Below are positions 1 to 8,108 of a stretch of 43,843 bases of DNA, in pieces. The position numbers were made by a program, and so were the translations under genes. Location: positions 1-43,843 of the forward strand of contig NZ_FUWW01000015.1 in NCBI RefSeq assembly GCF_900167205.1, written 5' to 3'. The stretch comes from Eubacterium coprostanoligenes (GTDB lineage Bacteria > Bacillota > Clostridia > Oscillospirales > Acutalibacteraceae). Within the stretch, counting starts at the first letter, position 1. Each line of letters starts with the position of its first letter. Below the pieces are notes generated by a model. That model ran no database searches. It saw only the letters and a program-made list of their open reading frames with translations, and had not been told where the DNA came from.

Positions 1-21
1 AAAAGTGTTTTCAGTACAATA

Positions 22-411
22 CAGGCTGTTGAGAAAGGTTCTGAATTTCGTTTTCTTGCGAACTTAGCTGTACCTCGTCAAAACATATTCCGTATAGAAC
101 AAAACAAAGTTTTGTAAATATACTACATATGTTTTTCCTCTTTCCAAAAAATCTACAGATTTTTTGAAAGCCTTATATTTGCTTGTTTGCAAAAAACGAA
201 AAACGCCAAAAATGCTGTAAGTTCGATACTTACAGCATTTTTAAAACCCCACCGTCAACACTTCGTGTTGCCACCTTTACTGCGTAGACGCCCCCTTTTG
301 TCTGCGTTGCAGACATTTCCCCCGATTAACGGGGGAATCACCTTTTAAAAAAGAGGTGGCATATTCGGTTGATTATATTTGGCGTGTTTCAGGAGCTTTA
401 TCGACAGCCTG
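22..411 (-). repeat. MITE-like multi-hairpin repeat, copy 1 (long form)
   Basis: The ends are inverted repeats: CAGGCTGTTGAGAAAG at the left and, read on the other strand, CAGGCTGTCGATAAAG at the right. Read on the minus strand the skeleton matches the two 230-bp copies at 15038 and 27614. It has the same CAACACGAAGTGTTG hairpin, the same GCTGTAAG/CTTACAGC hairpin (about 210-242) and the same poly-T/CGTTTT arm. This copy is 390 bp because of two extra blocks. One, near 280-345, carries further hairpins (a CCCCC..GGGGG stem and a GTCTGC..GCAGAC stem). The other is an AT-rich block near 60-175. There is no open reading frame, so any transposition would have to be in trans. The right end runs into the 3' end of the neighbouring yjjB-like gene. 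Confidence 0.8.
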
Positions 412-856
412 ATAGTTTTTCTTTTTTTATCATGCTTTTTACATATGTTATAAGCACAGTACCCACAATAATTCCTGTAGCAAGACCAAAGGTAACAATA
501 ACCGTTGATTTGAGGTTGTTCCAAAACATTACCCTGTTGCTGTCTATAAGCCCTCTCATTGTGTAGTACAGTGCGCCTCCGGGAATGAGTGGAATTGTGC
601 CCGGCACAAGATAAACATTTGACGGAGCTTTTAGTATTCCGCCCATAGCCTGACTGTATAGATAAACAAACAGTGCAGCCGCAAAGTTTGAAATAAGCAT
701 ATTGTCAGTCAAATGAAAAATCAGCAAATACAGCGCCCAGCCAAGACCTCCGCCGATTGTTGACGCAATTATATTTCTTTCACTTACTCTGAAAAAAATT
801 GAAAAACCCAGAGCACCTGTTGTGGCTGTGATAATTTGGAGTATAGTTTTGCTCAT
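398..856 (-). CDS. Threonine/serine exporter family protein, YjjB-like (DUF3815) half
   Basis: A 152-residue membrane protein with about four to five hydrophobic segments and almost no soluble part. It matches the small C-terminal half of ThrE-type exporters, which many bacteria encode as a YjjP/YjjB pair. In that family the two halves form one inner-membrane exporter for threonine/serine or small dicarboxylates; the substrate here is not known. The ATG overlaps the TGA of the upstream partner (ATGA), with GGAGGG just before it, so translation is coupled. The last residues (SGCR, then TAA) are encoded by the terminal repeat of the MITE-like element at 22-411. The element therefore sets the C-terminus of this protein. 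Confidence 0.85.
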   Translation of the reverse strand: MSKTILQIITATTGALGFSIFFRVSERNIIASTIGGGLGWALYLLIFHLTDNMLISNFAAALFVYLYSQAMGGILKAPSNVYLVPGTIPLIPGGALYYTMRGLIDSNRVMFWNNLKSTVIVTFGLATGIIVGTVLITYVKSMIKKEKLSGCR

Positions 857-1617
857 TTTAACCCTCCTATCATTATCATAGAAAGTGCATATCCTGCGGC
901 AATTGCAACAGCAGTCAGCAATGCTTCAATAAATTTGTACAGACCCGCAACAATGTCCTTGTTGAACATTTCTTGAATTGAGTTTACAAGCAAAAGTCCC
1001 GGAATGAACAGCATAATGTCGCCAATCATCACCTTGTCAAGATTGTTGCCGAATCCGATTTTGGTGCAAAAAATTGCAAGCAAACCCGCCAAAAAACTTG
1101 CCGTAAATGTGTAAACAATGTTGTTGATGTTGCGCAGCTTGAAATGATAGTCCATAAAGTAAATGAACAAACCGATAACTGCCGCTGCAAGTCCGTCATA
1201 TACCGCACCGCCAAAAAATACCGCAAAACTGCCTGCGGCAATTGCGTATCCAAAACACTTGATGAACGGCTTATGCTTTGTCGTTTTTGGGTGCTTAATT
1301 AAGTTGTTGAGCTCCTCAACATTCGGCTTGTTTTCGCAAATGTATTTGAAAAGATTGTTCAAATCCTCGCTTCTGCCAAGGTCCGTTCCGCTCTTTGTAA
1401 CACGCACACTTTGTGTAAAATGCTTGCCGTCATCGTTTTTTATTGTTGCAACAATCAGGCTTGTAACGGCATAAATTTCTATGTTCTCAAAGCCGTAAAC
1501 CTTGCATATTTTTATCAAAGAATCCTCAACTCGTTTTACCTGCGTTCCGGCAGAAACATATTGACTGCCAAAATCAAGCAAACTCTCAAGGAACAAATCA
1601 CATTGTCTGTCCGTCAT
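853..1617 (-). CDS. Threonine/serine exporter family protein, YjjP-like (DUF1212) half
   Basis: 254 residues. A soluble N-terminal region of about 110 residues is followed by about five hydrophobic segments (the glycine-rich FGYAIAAGSFAVFFGG stretch, then more membrane helices to the end). This is the layout of the N-terminal half of ThrE-type exporters. It is the first gene of a two-gene operon with the yjjB-like gene, with a 4-bp overlap. The ribosome site is GAGAGG before the ATG. A promoter (TTGACA, 16 bp, TATAAT on the minus strand, 1639-1666) lies directly upstream and is divergent from the GH2 gene. The family call is firm; the transported compound is not shown by the sequence. Confidence 0.87.
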   Translation of the reverse strand: MTDRQCDLFLESLLDFGSQYVSAGTQVKRVEDSLIKICKVYGFENIEIYAVTSLIVATIKNDDGKHFTQSVRVTKSGTDLGRSEDLNNLFKYICENKPNVEELNNLIKHPKTTKHKPFIKCFGYAIAAGSFAVFFGGAVYDGLAAAVIGLFIYFMDYHFKLRNINNIVYTFTASFLAGLLAIFCTKIGFGNNLDKVMIGDIMLFIPGLLLVNSIQEMFNKDIVAGLYKFIEALLTAVAIAAGYALSMIMIGGLK

Positions 1618-1638
1618 ATTTTTACCTCTCTTATTTTT

Positions 1639-1666
1639 ATTATAAGTTTGCCCACGATTTTGTCAA
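1639..1666 (-). promoter_or_regulatory. Promoter of the yjjP-yjjB pair
   Basis: On the minus strand, TTGACA (1661-1666) and TATAAT (1639-1644) are separated by 16 bp, about 22 bases upstream of the ATG. It is a sigma-A type promoter. Confidence 0.7.
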
Positions 1667-1679
1667 TACATATATTTGA

Positions 1680-1708
1680 TTGACAAAACAAATTGCGTAA
1701 TATATAAT
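1680..1708 (+). promoter_or_regulatory. Promoter of the GH2 beta-mannosidase gene
   Basis: TTGACA (1680-1685), a 17-bp spacer and TATAAT (1703-1708): a perfect sigma-A consensus, about 33 bases before the ATG at 1741. It is divergent from the yjjP promoter. Confidence 0.8.
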
Positions 1709-1740
1709 TTATTTGATACTTTTTTAAGAGGAATTTGATT

Positions 1741-4266
1741 ATGAAAAAAATACTCAACGGTGCTTGGCTTTTTAAGCAAAGCACAGAAAATCAATGGATG
1801 GATGCAATTGTTCCGGGTTGTAATTTCCTTGATTTAATGGCAAACGGCGTGATTGACGATCCGTTTTTAAAACTTAATGAAAAAGATGTCGAATGGGTCG
1901 GCAATGCTGATTTTGAATATAAACGCACATTTGATGTTTCAATCGGAGAACTTTCTGCAAACAGGGTTTTGCTGTGTGCAAATATGCTTGATACTGTTTG
2001 TGATATTTTCATCAACGGCAAATTTGTTGCTTCGTCTGATAATTGCTTTATCAAATTTGAATTTGATGTAAAAGATTTTCTTGTTGACGGCGAAAATGAA
2101 CTTTTGATTTATTTCCATTCTCCTGTCAATTGGGTAAAGGATAAATATAAGGCTTGCATGACACCTATGAATTCAAACGGTCAAAACGGCATTGTTCATA
2201 TCCGTAAACCTCAATGTCATTTTGGTTGGGATTGGGGTCCCGTGCTTCCGTGCAGTGGCATTTCGGATGATATTTATCTTGAATTTGTCAACGAGGGCAG
2301 AATAGAAGATTTCTCTGTTTCGCAAGTTTGCAATATAACAGATGCTACAGTTGATGCAAAAATTGATTATACCTCATATAAGGACTGCGAATGTAGAATT
2401 ATCCTCACTTCTCCGAGTGGTGAAGTTCTCATTTCAGACGGAAACTCTGCTCATTTTGAGATTGAAAATCCCGAACTTTGGTGGACTTATGATTTGTCCG
2501 AAAAATTGGAACAACCGCTGTATACCGTAACTGCCGAATTGCTTTGCGACGGATGCGTGGTTGACGAATGTTCAAAGAAAATCGGTATCCGCAAAATAGA
2601 ACTCAACAGGGAACTTGACGGCTACGGCAAAAACTTTCAGTTCAAGATTAATGATGTGCCTATCTTTGCCAAGGGTGCAAACTATATTCCGCCGGACAGT
2701 TTCATAACCCGTTTTGGCGAAAAGGAACTTAATTATCTGCTTGATGCCTTTCAGTTTTCAAATATGAATTTGCTTCGTATTTGGGGCGGTGGATATTATG
2801 GCAGTGACGCTCTTTATGATGAGTGCGACAGGCGAGGAATTCTCGTTTGGCAGGATTTTATGTTTGCTTGTCAAGCGTATCCGTTTTTCAATGACGACTT
2901 CCTCCAAAATGTGAAAAAAGAGGTTGCATATAATGTAAAGCGTATTTCCTCTCATCCGTCGCTTGCACTTTGGTGTGGCAATAACGAAATTGAAGATATG
3001 CACATGGCTTGGATTAATATGCCAAAATATATTCTGTGGACAGAAAAGTTCTTTTGGCAAATCCTTGAGCCTGAGATCAGAAAATATGATACTCAAACAC
3101 CGTACACACAAGGCTCTCCGATCGGCAAAGCACACAATGAGGGTGTGTATGCAGATAATATCGGCGACACTCATTTGTGGGGCGTATGGCACGGCTTGAA
3201 GCCTATGAAGTATTACAGAAAGCGAATGACTCGTTTTTGCAGTGAATTCGGCTTTGAATCTCTGCCTGATATGAACAGTATTCGCATTTTTGCCGACAAG
3301 TCGGATTATGACCTCAACAGCCCTGTCTTTCTCTCTCACCAAAAGTGTATGAACGGCAACGACAAAATGGTTTATTATATCGCAGGTCGTTTTGATTTGC
3401 CTGTTCATTTCAGAGATTATGTTTATCTTTCGCAGGTCACACAGCTTGAATGCATCAGGGATGCAACCGAACATTGGCGAAGAAACAAAGGCAGATGCAA
3501 CGGCTCAATGTATTGGCAGTTCAACGATTGCTGGGGTGTTTGTTCGTGGTCGAGCATAGATTATTACGGCAATTACAAGGCTCTTCAGTACGGCGCAAAG
3601 CATTTCAATGCACCTCTCACCGTGTCGTTTGAGGATACCGATGAATACATCAAGGTGTTTGTTCTCAATGATAAGCTGACCCCGCAAGAAGTCGAACTTG
3701 AATATTCTCTTTTTGATTTTGAAAAGGGTATACTTGAAACCAAGTCGTACAATGTAACCGTTGAAACAAGAGCGTCATTCGATGTCCCTGTTTCGTGGCT
3801 CAATGATTATGACAAAAAGACAACCGGTATTGTCGCAAGCATAAAACAAAACGGCAAAATCGTTGCAAAGAAAACTTGCTTATTTGACAATGAAAAACAT
3901 CTCAATTTGCCAAAAGCAAAGCTAAATACGAAAATTTATGTCAAGAACGACGGTGTTGAGCTTCATATCAAGACAGACAAATTTGCCCGTCTTGTCAAGG
4001 CGGAATGTTCGGCAACCCATTTGCCGTTTTCTGATAATTTCTTTGATTTGTTGCCAAATGAAGAAAAAGTCATCACTATGAAACTTGACGACAGCGTTAC
4101 CGCCAAGGAAGTTGCAGAAAACACAGTTGTTTACAGCCTGACGGATATTGAGTTTAATCGCAGTAAAATTAATTCTTTTGTCAAGCGTGCAAAATTGTAT
4201 TTTTCACCGGTTAATATCGGCAATGCAATTCATCACGGCAAAGTTCCAAAAGACGAAAAGCTATAA
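1741..4266 (+). CDS. Beta-mannosidase, glycoside hydrolase family 2
   Basis: About 841 residues, the usual size for a GH2 beta-mannosidase. The order is a sugar-binding/jelly-roll N-terminus, Ig-like domains, then a TIM barrel. The acid/base is Glu416 in WCGNNEIED and the nucleophile is Glu502 in CSEFGFES. Blocks typical of beta-mannosidases are visible (GWDWGP, NLLRIWGGGYY, WRRNKGRCNGSMYWQFNDCW). The family releases non-reducing beta-mannose, for example from Man-beta-1,4-GlcNAc or manno-oligosaccharides. No signal peptide is seen, so it should act in the cytoplasm. The start is the ATG at 1741, 8 bases after AGAGGA; an upstream in-frame TTG at 1735 has no such site. It is monocistronic, with a terminator shared with the convergent kinase gene. 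Confidence 0.9.
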   Translation: MKKILNGAWLFKQSTENQWMDAIVPGCNFLDLMANGVIDDPFLKLNEKDVEWVGNADFEYKRTFDVSIGELSANRVLLCANMLDTVCDIFINGKFVASSDNCFIKFEFDVKDFLVDGENELLIYFHSPVNWVKDKYKACMTPMNSNGQNGIVHIRKPQCHFGWDWGPVLPCSGISDDIYLEFVNEGRIEDFSVSQVCNITDATVDAKIDYTSYKDCECRIILTSPSGEVLISDGNSAHFEIENPELWWTYDLSEKLEQPLYTVTAELLCDGCVVDECSKKIGIRKIELNRELDGYGKNFQFKINDVPIFAKGANYIPPDSFITRFGEKELNYLLDAFQFSNMNLLRIWGGGYYGSDALYDECDRRGILVWQDFMFACQAYPFFNDDFLQNVKKEVAYNVKRISSHPSLALWCGNNEIEDMHMAWINMPKYILWTEKFFWQILEPEIRKYDTQTPYTQGSPIGKAHNEGVYADNIGDTHLWGVWHGLKPMKYYRKRMTRFCSEFGFESLPDMNSIRIFADKSDYDLNSPVFLSHQKCMNGNDKMVYYIAGRFDLPVHFRDYVYLSQVTQLECIRDATEHWRRNKGRCNGSMYWQFNDCWGVCSWSSIDYYGNYKALQYGAKHFNAPLTVSFEDTDEYIKVFVLNDKLTPQEVELEYSLFDFEKGILETKSYNVTVETRASFDVPVSWLNDYDKKTTGIVASIKQNGKIVAKKTCLFDNEKHLNLPKAKLNTKIYVKNDGVELHIKTDKFARLVKAECSATHLPFSDNFFDLLPNEEKVITMKLDDSVTAKEVAENTVVYSLTDIEFNRSKINSFVKRAKLYFSPVNIGNAIHHGKVPKDEKL

Positions 4267-4270
4267 AAAA

Positions 4271-4308
4271 GGCAGTAGTTACAACGAATGTAGCTACTGC
4301 TTTGTTTT
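4271..4308. terminator. Bidirectional intrinsic terminator (GH2 / pyridoxal kinase)
   Basis: GCAGTAGTTACA (4272-4283) pairs with TGTAGCTACTGC (4289-4300), with one G-T pair. A-run and T-run flanks lie on both sides, between two convergent genes. Confidence 0.8.
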
Positions 4309-5134
4309 ATTTATTGTATTTTGCGAGCAAGGGGAGTGCCTGTTCAAAATTAACTCCGTACAGCCTTGCGTCTTTGTCTTTCATCGTGGCACTGATGCTT
4401 GCAAAAACAAATTCGCCTGCAATTTCAACAGCCTCGGCAAGTGAATAACCCTGCGTCAATGCCCCGACACATGCAGAGGAAAATACATCTCCTGTGCCGT
4501 AAAAAATATGGTCTATCTTTTGGTGAGCGTAAAAACTGTATTCGTCATTCACGCTGTCGTAACTCATAATTCCGTATTTGCCGTCATATTGAGCACCTGT
4601 GATAACCGCCTTTGATGCACCGAGGTCGGTGAGTTTTTTGAGCAAATCAGAAATATATTTGTCGTCATATTCGTTATTGTATTTCGTGTCGGTCAACAAA
4701 CATGCTTCTGTCATATTCGGCACAATGATGTCAGCCTTTGCGCACAGAACACGCATTTTGTCTGCAAAACTTTTGTCAAAATTCCTATACATTTCGCCGT
4801 TGTCAGCCATTGCAGGGTCAACAAAAATAAAGTTGTTTTCGGTTTTGAATTCGTCAAAAAGTTTGCACACAACATCAATTTGCTTGCTTGATGCAAGGTA
4901 TCCTGTGTATATTGCGTCAAATCCGAATCCCTCATTTTTCCAATGCTCGGCAACAAGCGGAATGTTGTCGGTCAAATCATCACAAACATAGTGCTCCCAA
5001 AGAGTATGAGTTGACAAAACAGCAGTCGGAATAATGCTTGTTTCAATCCCCATAGCGGAAATAATCGGCAAGGCGACAGTAAGCGAACATTTGCCAAGAC
5101 ACGATATGTCTTGCACAGTCACAATTCTTTTCAT
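4307..5134 (-). CDS. pdxY: Pyridoxal/pyridoxamine kinase (PdxY/PdxK-type)
   Basis: 275 residues, ribokinase superfamily. It phosphorylates pyridoxal or pyridoxamine in vitamin B6 salvage. The N-terminus MKRIVTVQDISCLGKCSLT and the block ETSIIPTAVLSTHT are characteristic of the PdxY group. The ATP/anion-hole motif is GTGD (residues 213-216), with Asp216 as the expected base. A strong GGAGGTGA site precedes the ATG. It stands alone, converging on the GH2 gene. PdxY and PdxK cannot be told apart with certainty from sequence alone; the kinase family call is firm. Confidence 0.87.
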   Translation of the reverse strand: MKRIVTVQDISCLGKCSLTVALPIISAMGIETSIIPTAVLSTHTLWEHYVCDDLTDNIPLVAEHWKNEGFGFDAIYTGYLASSKQIDVVCKLFDEFKTENNFIFVDPAMADNGEMYRNFDKSFADKMRVLCAKADIIVPNMTEACLLTDTKYNNEYDDKYISDLLKKLTDLGASKAVITGAQYDGKYGIMSYDSVNDEYSFYAHQKIDHIFYGTGDVFSSACVGALTQGYSLAEAVEIAGEFVFASISATMKDKDARLYGVNFEQALPLLAKYNK

Positions 5135-5326
5135 ACAGTCACCTCCAAATTTAAAATATCATATCATATTTTTATGCTTTCAAAAAGTATCAAAATTCAA
5201 TATAAATCAATATACAGATTTTCATGCTACAATTTTATAAATAAAATGTGAACAGTTCTTTACAAAATAAAAAACTTTTTTGGATAATCCTACAAAATGA
5301 AAAAATTATTTTGTTAAATGTGCATA
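5135..5326. other. AT-rich intergenic stretch without a visible gene
   Basis: Very AT-rich leader region of the kinase gene. The ribosome site GGAGGTGA lies at its left edge. No open reading frame, repeat or clear consensus promoter was recognised. Confidence 0.5.
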
Positions 5327-5355
5327 TTGTATCTTTCCGGTTGATTTAGTATAAT
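5327..5355 (+). promoter_or_regulatory. Candidate promoter of a small RNA
   Basis: TTGTAT (5327-5332), a 17-bp spacer and a perfect TATAAT (5350-5355). No coding frame follows before a terminator about 75 bases downstream of the expected start. Confidence 0.5.
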
Positions 5356-5361
5356 GTGATT

Positions 5362-5472
5362 ATAGATCTGATAATAAATTAGACTTATTGAATTTAAAAT
5401 CAAGTGCTCCCAAATTAGAAATCGCACTTTAAAAAAACAGACAACGCATCCCAAACCGTTGTCTGTTTTTTG
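5362..5472 (+). ncRNA. Candidate small non-coding RNA (about 110 nt)
   Basis: A TTGTAT-N17-TATAAT promoter is followed by a non-coding stretch with two hairpins. The first pairs AAGTGC (5402-5407) with GCACTT (5424-5429). The second is an intrinsic terminator in which CAGACAACG (5438-5446) pairs perfectly with CGTTGTCTG (5457-5465) and is followed by six T. No Rfam family was recognised. It could also be the leftover of a lost gene. Support is the promoter-to-terminator arrangement only. Confidence 0.4.
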
Positions 5473-5501
5473 TTGTATATATTTTTAATAAATGCTTTAT
5501 T

Positions 5502-5532
5502 AAAAAGCAAAAGCGACACCTTGCGGTATCAC
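5502..5532 (-). terminator. Terminator behind the truncated tRNA-Ser
   Basis: On the minus strand GTGATACC, loop GCAA, GGTGTCGC, then a T-rich tail. It lies 12 bases past the CCA end of the truncated tRNA, as expected for the native downstream terminator of that tRNA gene. Confidence 0.6.
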
Positions 5533-5543
5533 TTCTGTTTTTT

Positions 5544-5604
5544 TGGCGGAGACGGTGGGATTCGAACCCTCGGTACGGTATGAGCCGCACAACTGATTTC
5601 GAGT
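5544..5604 (-). pseudogene. Truncated tRNA-Ser(CGA), 3' half only
   Basis: On the minus strand the sequence runs from the anticodon loop CTCGAAA (anticodon CGA) through the 3' anticodon strand TCAGT. A long class II variable arm (GTGCGG..CCGTAC) follows, then the T loop in GGGTTCGAATCCC and an acceptor strand ending CGTCTCCGCCA. The 5' half (acceptor, D arm, 5' anticodon strand) is absent: 5605 onward is unrelated AT-rich DNA leading into the tet region. The T stem has one A-A mismatch (GAGGG/CCCAC), consistent with decay. It is not a copy of the intact tRNA-Ser at 8336-8424, because acceptor and variable arms differ. The break falls at the anticodon loop, a common crossover site for tRNA-targeting integrases. 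Confidence 0.75.
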
Positions 5605-5625
5605 TTTATAGGTCAATGGTTGTTT

Positions 5626-5662
5626 AGTGGCAGGGGGAAATCCTGCCGCTTTTTCTGCTTTA
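5626..5662 (+). terminator. Intrinsic terminator upstream of the tet promoter
   Basis: AGTGGCAGG (5626-5634) pairs with CCTGCCGCT (5642-5650, one G-T pair) and is followed by TTTTTCTGCTTT. It would insulate the tet promoter from upstream transcription. Confidence 0.6.
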
Positions 5663-5684
5663 GTTTGTCAGCTTGACAAATAAC

Positions 5685-5713
5685 TTGACAAATAAAGGGT
5701 TAAGGAATATAAT
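5685..5713 (+). promoter_or_regulatory. Promoter of the tet gene
   Basis: TTGACA (5685-5690), a 17-bp spacer and TATAAT (5708-5713): perfect consensus. The same promoter is known upstream of tet(M)/tet(O)-class ribosomal-protection genes. Confidence 0.85.
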
Positions 5714-5745
5714 TAGATTCAGTATTATACAAGGAGTTAATAAAT

Positions 5746-5769
5746 ATGCGGCAAGGTATTCTTAAATAA
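5746..5769 (+). CDS. Leader peptide MRQGILK of the tet attenuator
   Basis: A seven-codon ORF behind AAGGAG (5731-5736). Its codons overlap the left arm of a long stem: GTATTCTTAAA here pairs with TTTAAGAATAC near 5846-5856. This leader is known upstream of tet(M)-class genes. In that model, ribosome behaviour on the leader decides whether the downstream terminators form. Confidence 0.6.
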   Translation: MRQGILK

Positions 5770-5921
5770 ACTGTCAATTTGATAGTGGGAACAAAAAGTA
5801 GCAGTCCCGTTTCACTTTTAATATGGGGCTTAGTTTTTTGTACCCAGTTTAAGAATACTTTTATCATGTAATTTTATATGCCCGAAAACATATAAGTGTT
5901 TTGGGGCTATTGGAGTTATTT

Positions 5922-5957
5922 ACCCAGTGATAGGAGTATTTATCACTGGGTATTTTT
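5922..5957 (+). terminator. Attenuator terminator in the tet leader
   Basis: ACCCAGTGATA (5922-5932) pairs perfectly with TATCACTGGGT (5941-5951), followed by ATTTTTATG. It sits 40 bases before the tet start codon and is part of the known tet(M)/tet(O) transcriptional attenuation leader. Confidence 0.8.
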
Positions 5958-5978
5958 ATGCCCTTTTTTGGGTGTTGA
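5958..5978 (+). CDS. Second short leader ORF (MPFFGC) before tet
   Basis: A six-codon ORF, ATG to TGA, between the attenuator terminator and the AGGAGG of the tet gene. The MPFFGC-type leader is conserved upstream of ribosomal-protection tet genes. Translation is likely but is inferred only from conservation. Confidence 0.45.
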   Translation: MPFFGC

Positions 5979-5993
5979 TAGGAGGAAAATCAC

Positions 5994-7913
5994 ATGAAAA
6001 TAATTAACTTAGGCATTCTGGCTCACGTTGACGCAGGAAAGACAACATTAACGGAGAGTTTATTGTATACCAGTGGTGCAATTGCAGAACCAGGGAGCGT
6101 AGATAAAGGCACAACAAGGACAGATACAATGAATTTGGAGCGTCAAAGGGGAATCACTATCCAGACAGCAGTGACATCTTTTCAGTGGGAGGATGTAAAA
6201 GTCAACATTATAGATACGCCAGGCCATATGGATTTTTTGGCGGAAGTATACCGTTCTTTATCCGTATTAGACGGAGCAGTATTATTAGTTTCTGCAAAGG
6301 ATGGCATACAGGCACAGACCCGTATACTGTTTCATGCACTACAGACAATGAAGATTCCGACAATTTTTTTCATCAATAAAATTGACCAAGAGGGGATTGA
6401 TTTGCCAATGGTATATCAAGAAATGAAAGCAAAGCTTTCTTCGGAAATTATAGTGAAGCAAAAGGTTGGGCAGCATCCCCATATAAATGTAACGGACAAT
6501 GACGATATGGAACAGTGGGATGCGGTAATTATGGGAAACGATGAACTATTAGAGAAATATATGTCAGGGAAACCGTTTAAAATGTCAGAACTGGAACAGG
6601 AAGAAAACAGGAGATTCCAAAACGGAACGTTATTTCCCGTTTATCACGGAAGCGCTAAAAACAATCTGGGGATTCGGCAGCTTATAGAAGTAATTGCCAG
6701 TAAATTTTATTCATCAACGCCTGAAGGTCAATCTGAACTATGCGGGCAGGTTTTTAAGATTGAATATTCAGAGAAAAGGCGGCGTTTTGTTTATGTGCGT
6801 ATATATAGCGGAACATTGCATTTGAGGGATGTTATTAGAATATCTGAAAAAGAGAAAATAAAAATCACAGAAATGTGTATTCCGTCAAATGGTGAAATCG
6901 TCCCGGCTGACCATGCCTGTCCGGGAGAAATTGTTATTTTAGCTGATGATACTTTGAAACTGAACGACATTCTGGGAAATGAAAAACTCCTGCCTCACAA
7001 AACATGGATTGATAATCCCATGCCATTACTTCGGACAACGGTAGAGCCGCAAAAGCCGGAGCAAAGGGAAGCCCTGTTAAATGCCCTCGCAGAGATTGCT
7101 GATACAGACCCTCTTTTGCATTTTGACATTGATACTGTTACACATGAGATTATGTTATCTTTTTTGGGAAAAGTACAGTTAGAAGTTATTTGTTCGCTAT
7201 TAGAAGAAAAATATCATGTGGGCGTGGCTATGAAAGAGCCTTCGGTTATTTATCTGGAAAGACCGCTTAGAAAAGCAGAATATACCATCCACATAGAAGT
7301 CCCGCCAAATCCTTTCTGGGCTTCTGTCGGGTTGTCCATAGAGCCGCTCCCTATTGGAAGCGGAGTGCAGTATGAAAGCAGAGTTTCACTTGGATATTTA
7401 AACCAATCGTTCCAAAATGCGGTTATGGAGGGGGTTCTTTATGGCTGCGAGCAGGGGCTGTATGGATGGAAAGTGACAGACTGTAAAATCTGTTTTGAAT
7501 ATGGATTGTATTATAGTCCTGTAAGTACCCCCGCAGACTTTCGGCTGCTTTCCCCTATCGTATTGGAGCAGGCTTTAAAAAAAGCAGGGACAGAACTATT
7601 AGAGCCATATCTCCACTTTGAAATTTATGCACCGCAGGAATATCTCTCACGGGCGTATCATGATGCCCCAAGGTATTGTGCAGATATTGTAAGTACTCAG
7701 ATAAAGAATGACGAGGTCATTCTGAAAGGAGAAATCCCTGCTAGATGTATTCAAGAATACAGGAACGATTTAACTTATTTCACAAATGGGCAGGGAGTCT
7801 GCTTGACAGAGTTAAAAGGATACCAGCCAGCTATTGGTAAATTTATTTGCCAACCCCGCCGCCCGAATAGCCGTATAGATAAGGTTCGGCATATGTTCCA
7901 CAAGTTAGCTTAA
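5994..7913 (+). CDS. tet(O/32/O): Mosaic tetracycline-resistance ribosomal protection protein tet(O/32/O)
   Basis: 639 residues, an EF-G-like GTPase that removes tetracycline from the 30S subunit. The G1 motif AHVDAGKTT lies near residues 10-18 and DTPGHMDF follows; the C-terminus ([17 protein letters not shown]) is tet(O)-type. From memory of the family, residues 1 to about 295 match Tet(O). Residues about 296-421 (from [17 protein letters not shown] to [11 protein letters not shown]) match Tet(32), and the rest returns to Tet(O). That is the known tet(O/32/O) mosaic found in gut Clostridia. Exact breakpoints need an alignment. The reading frame is full length with AGGAGG before the ATG and the complete promoter/attenuator upstream, so the gene looks functional. 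It is flanked by a KTR ORF stump and an integrase stump. Confidence 0.92.
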   Translation: MKIINLGILAHVDAGKTTLTESLLYTSGAIAEPGSVDKGTTRTDTMNLERQRGITIQTAVTSFQWEDVKVNIIDTPGHMDFLAEVYRSLSVLDGAVLLVSAKDGIQAQTRILFHALQTMKIPTIFFINKIDQEGIDLPMVYQEMKAKLSSEIIVKQKVGQHPHINVTDNDDMEQWDAVIMGNDELLEKYMSGKPFKMSELEQEENRRFQNGTLFPVYHGSAKNNLGIRQLIEVIASKFYSSTPEGQSELCGQVFKIEYSEKRRRFVYVRIYSGTLHLRDVIRISEKEKIKITEMCIPSNGEIVPADHACPGEIVILADDTLKLNDILGNEKLLPHKTWIDNPMPLLRTTVEPQKPEQREALLNALAEIADTDPLLHFDIDTVTHEIMLSFLGKVQLEVICSLLEEKYHVGVAMKEPSVIYLERPLRKAEYTIHIEVPPNPFWASVGLSIEPLPIGSGVQYESRVSLGYLNQSFQNAVMEGVLYGCEQGLYGWKVTDCKICFEYGLYYSPVSTPADFRLLSPIVLEQALKKAGTELLEPYLHFEIYAPQEYLSRAYHDAPRYCADIVSTQIKNDEVILKGEIPARCIQEYRNDLTYFTNGQGVCLTELKGYQPAIGKFICQPRRPNSRIDKVRHMFHKLA

Positions 7914-7964
7914 CAGCTTGCAAAAGTCATATAAAATGAGATTTGAAAGGATTAGAGACTAATT

Positions 7965-8108
7965 ATGATGAAATGCGAATGGATATTGTGTCCTGTTTGT
8001 GGGAGCAAAACCCGTAATAAAATTAGGAAGGACACTGTTTTGGAGAATTATCCCCTTTATTGTCCAAAATGCAGACAAGTCTGCTTCTTGCGAACGGCGT
8101 ACCGCTGA
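7965..8108 (+). pseudogene. Stump of a KTR-type cysteine-rich ORF
   Basis: Starts MMKCEWILCPVCGSKTR and carries two CxxC pairs (CPVC, CPKC), a small zinc-ribbon-like protein. From memory, such short cysteine-rich KTR proteins commonly lie directly downstream of tet(O)/tet(W)/tet(32)-class genes on conjugative elements. Homology ends at about residue 38 (YCPKCRQ). After that the frame reads out of phase through integrase DNA to a stop, giving an unrelated tail of nine residues. The junction near 8073 marks a deletion or recombination. The function is unknown even for intact relatives. Confidence 0.65.

Noticed and set aside
2758-3474. 238-codon frame antisense to the beta-mannosidase
   Set aside because: Opposite-strand shadow of a well-supported gene; no start context, promoter or recognisable domain.
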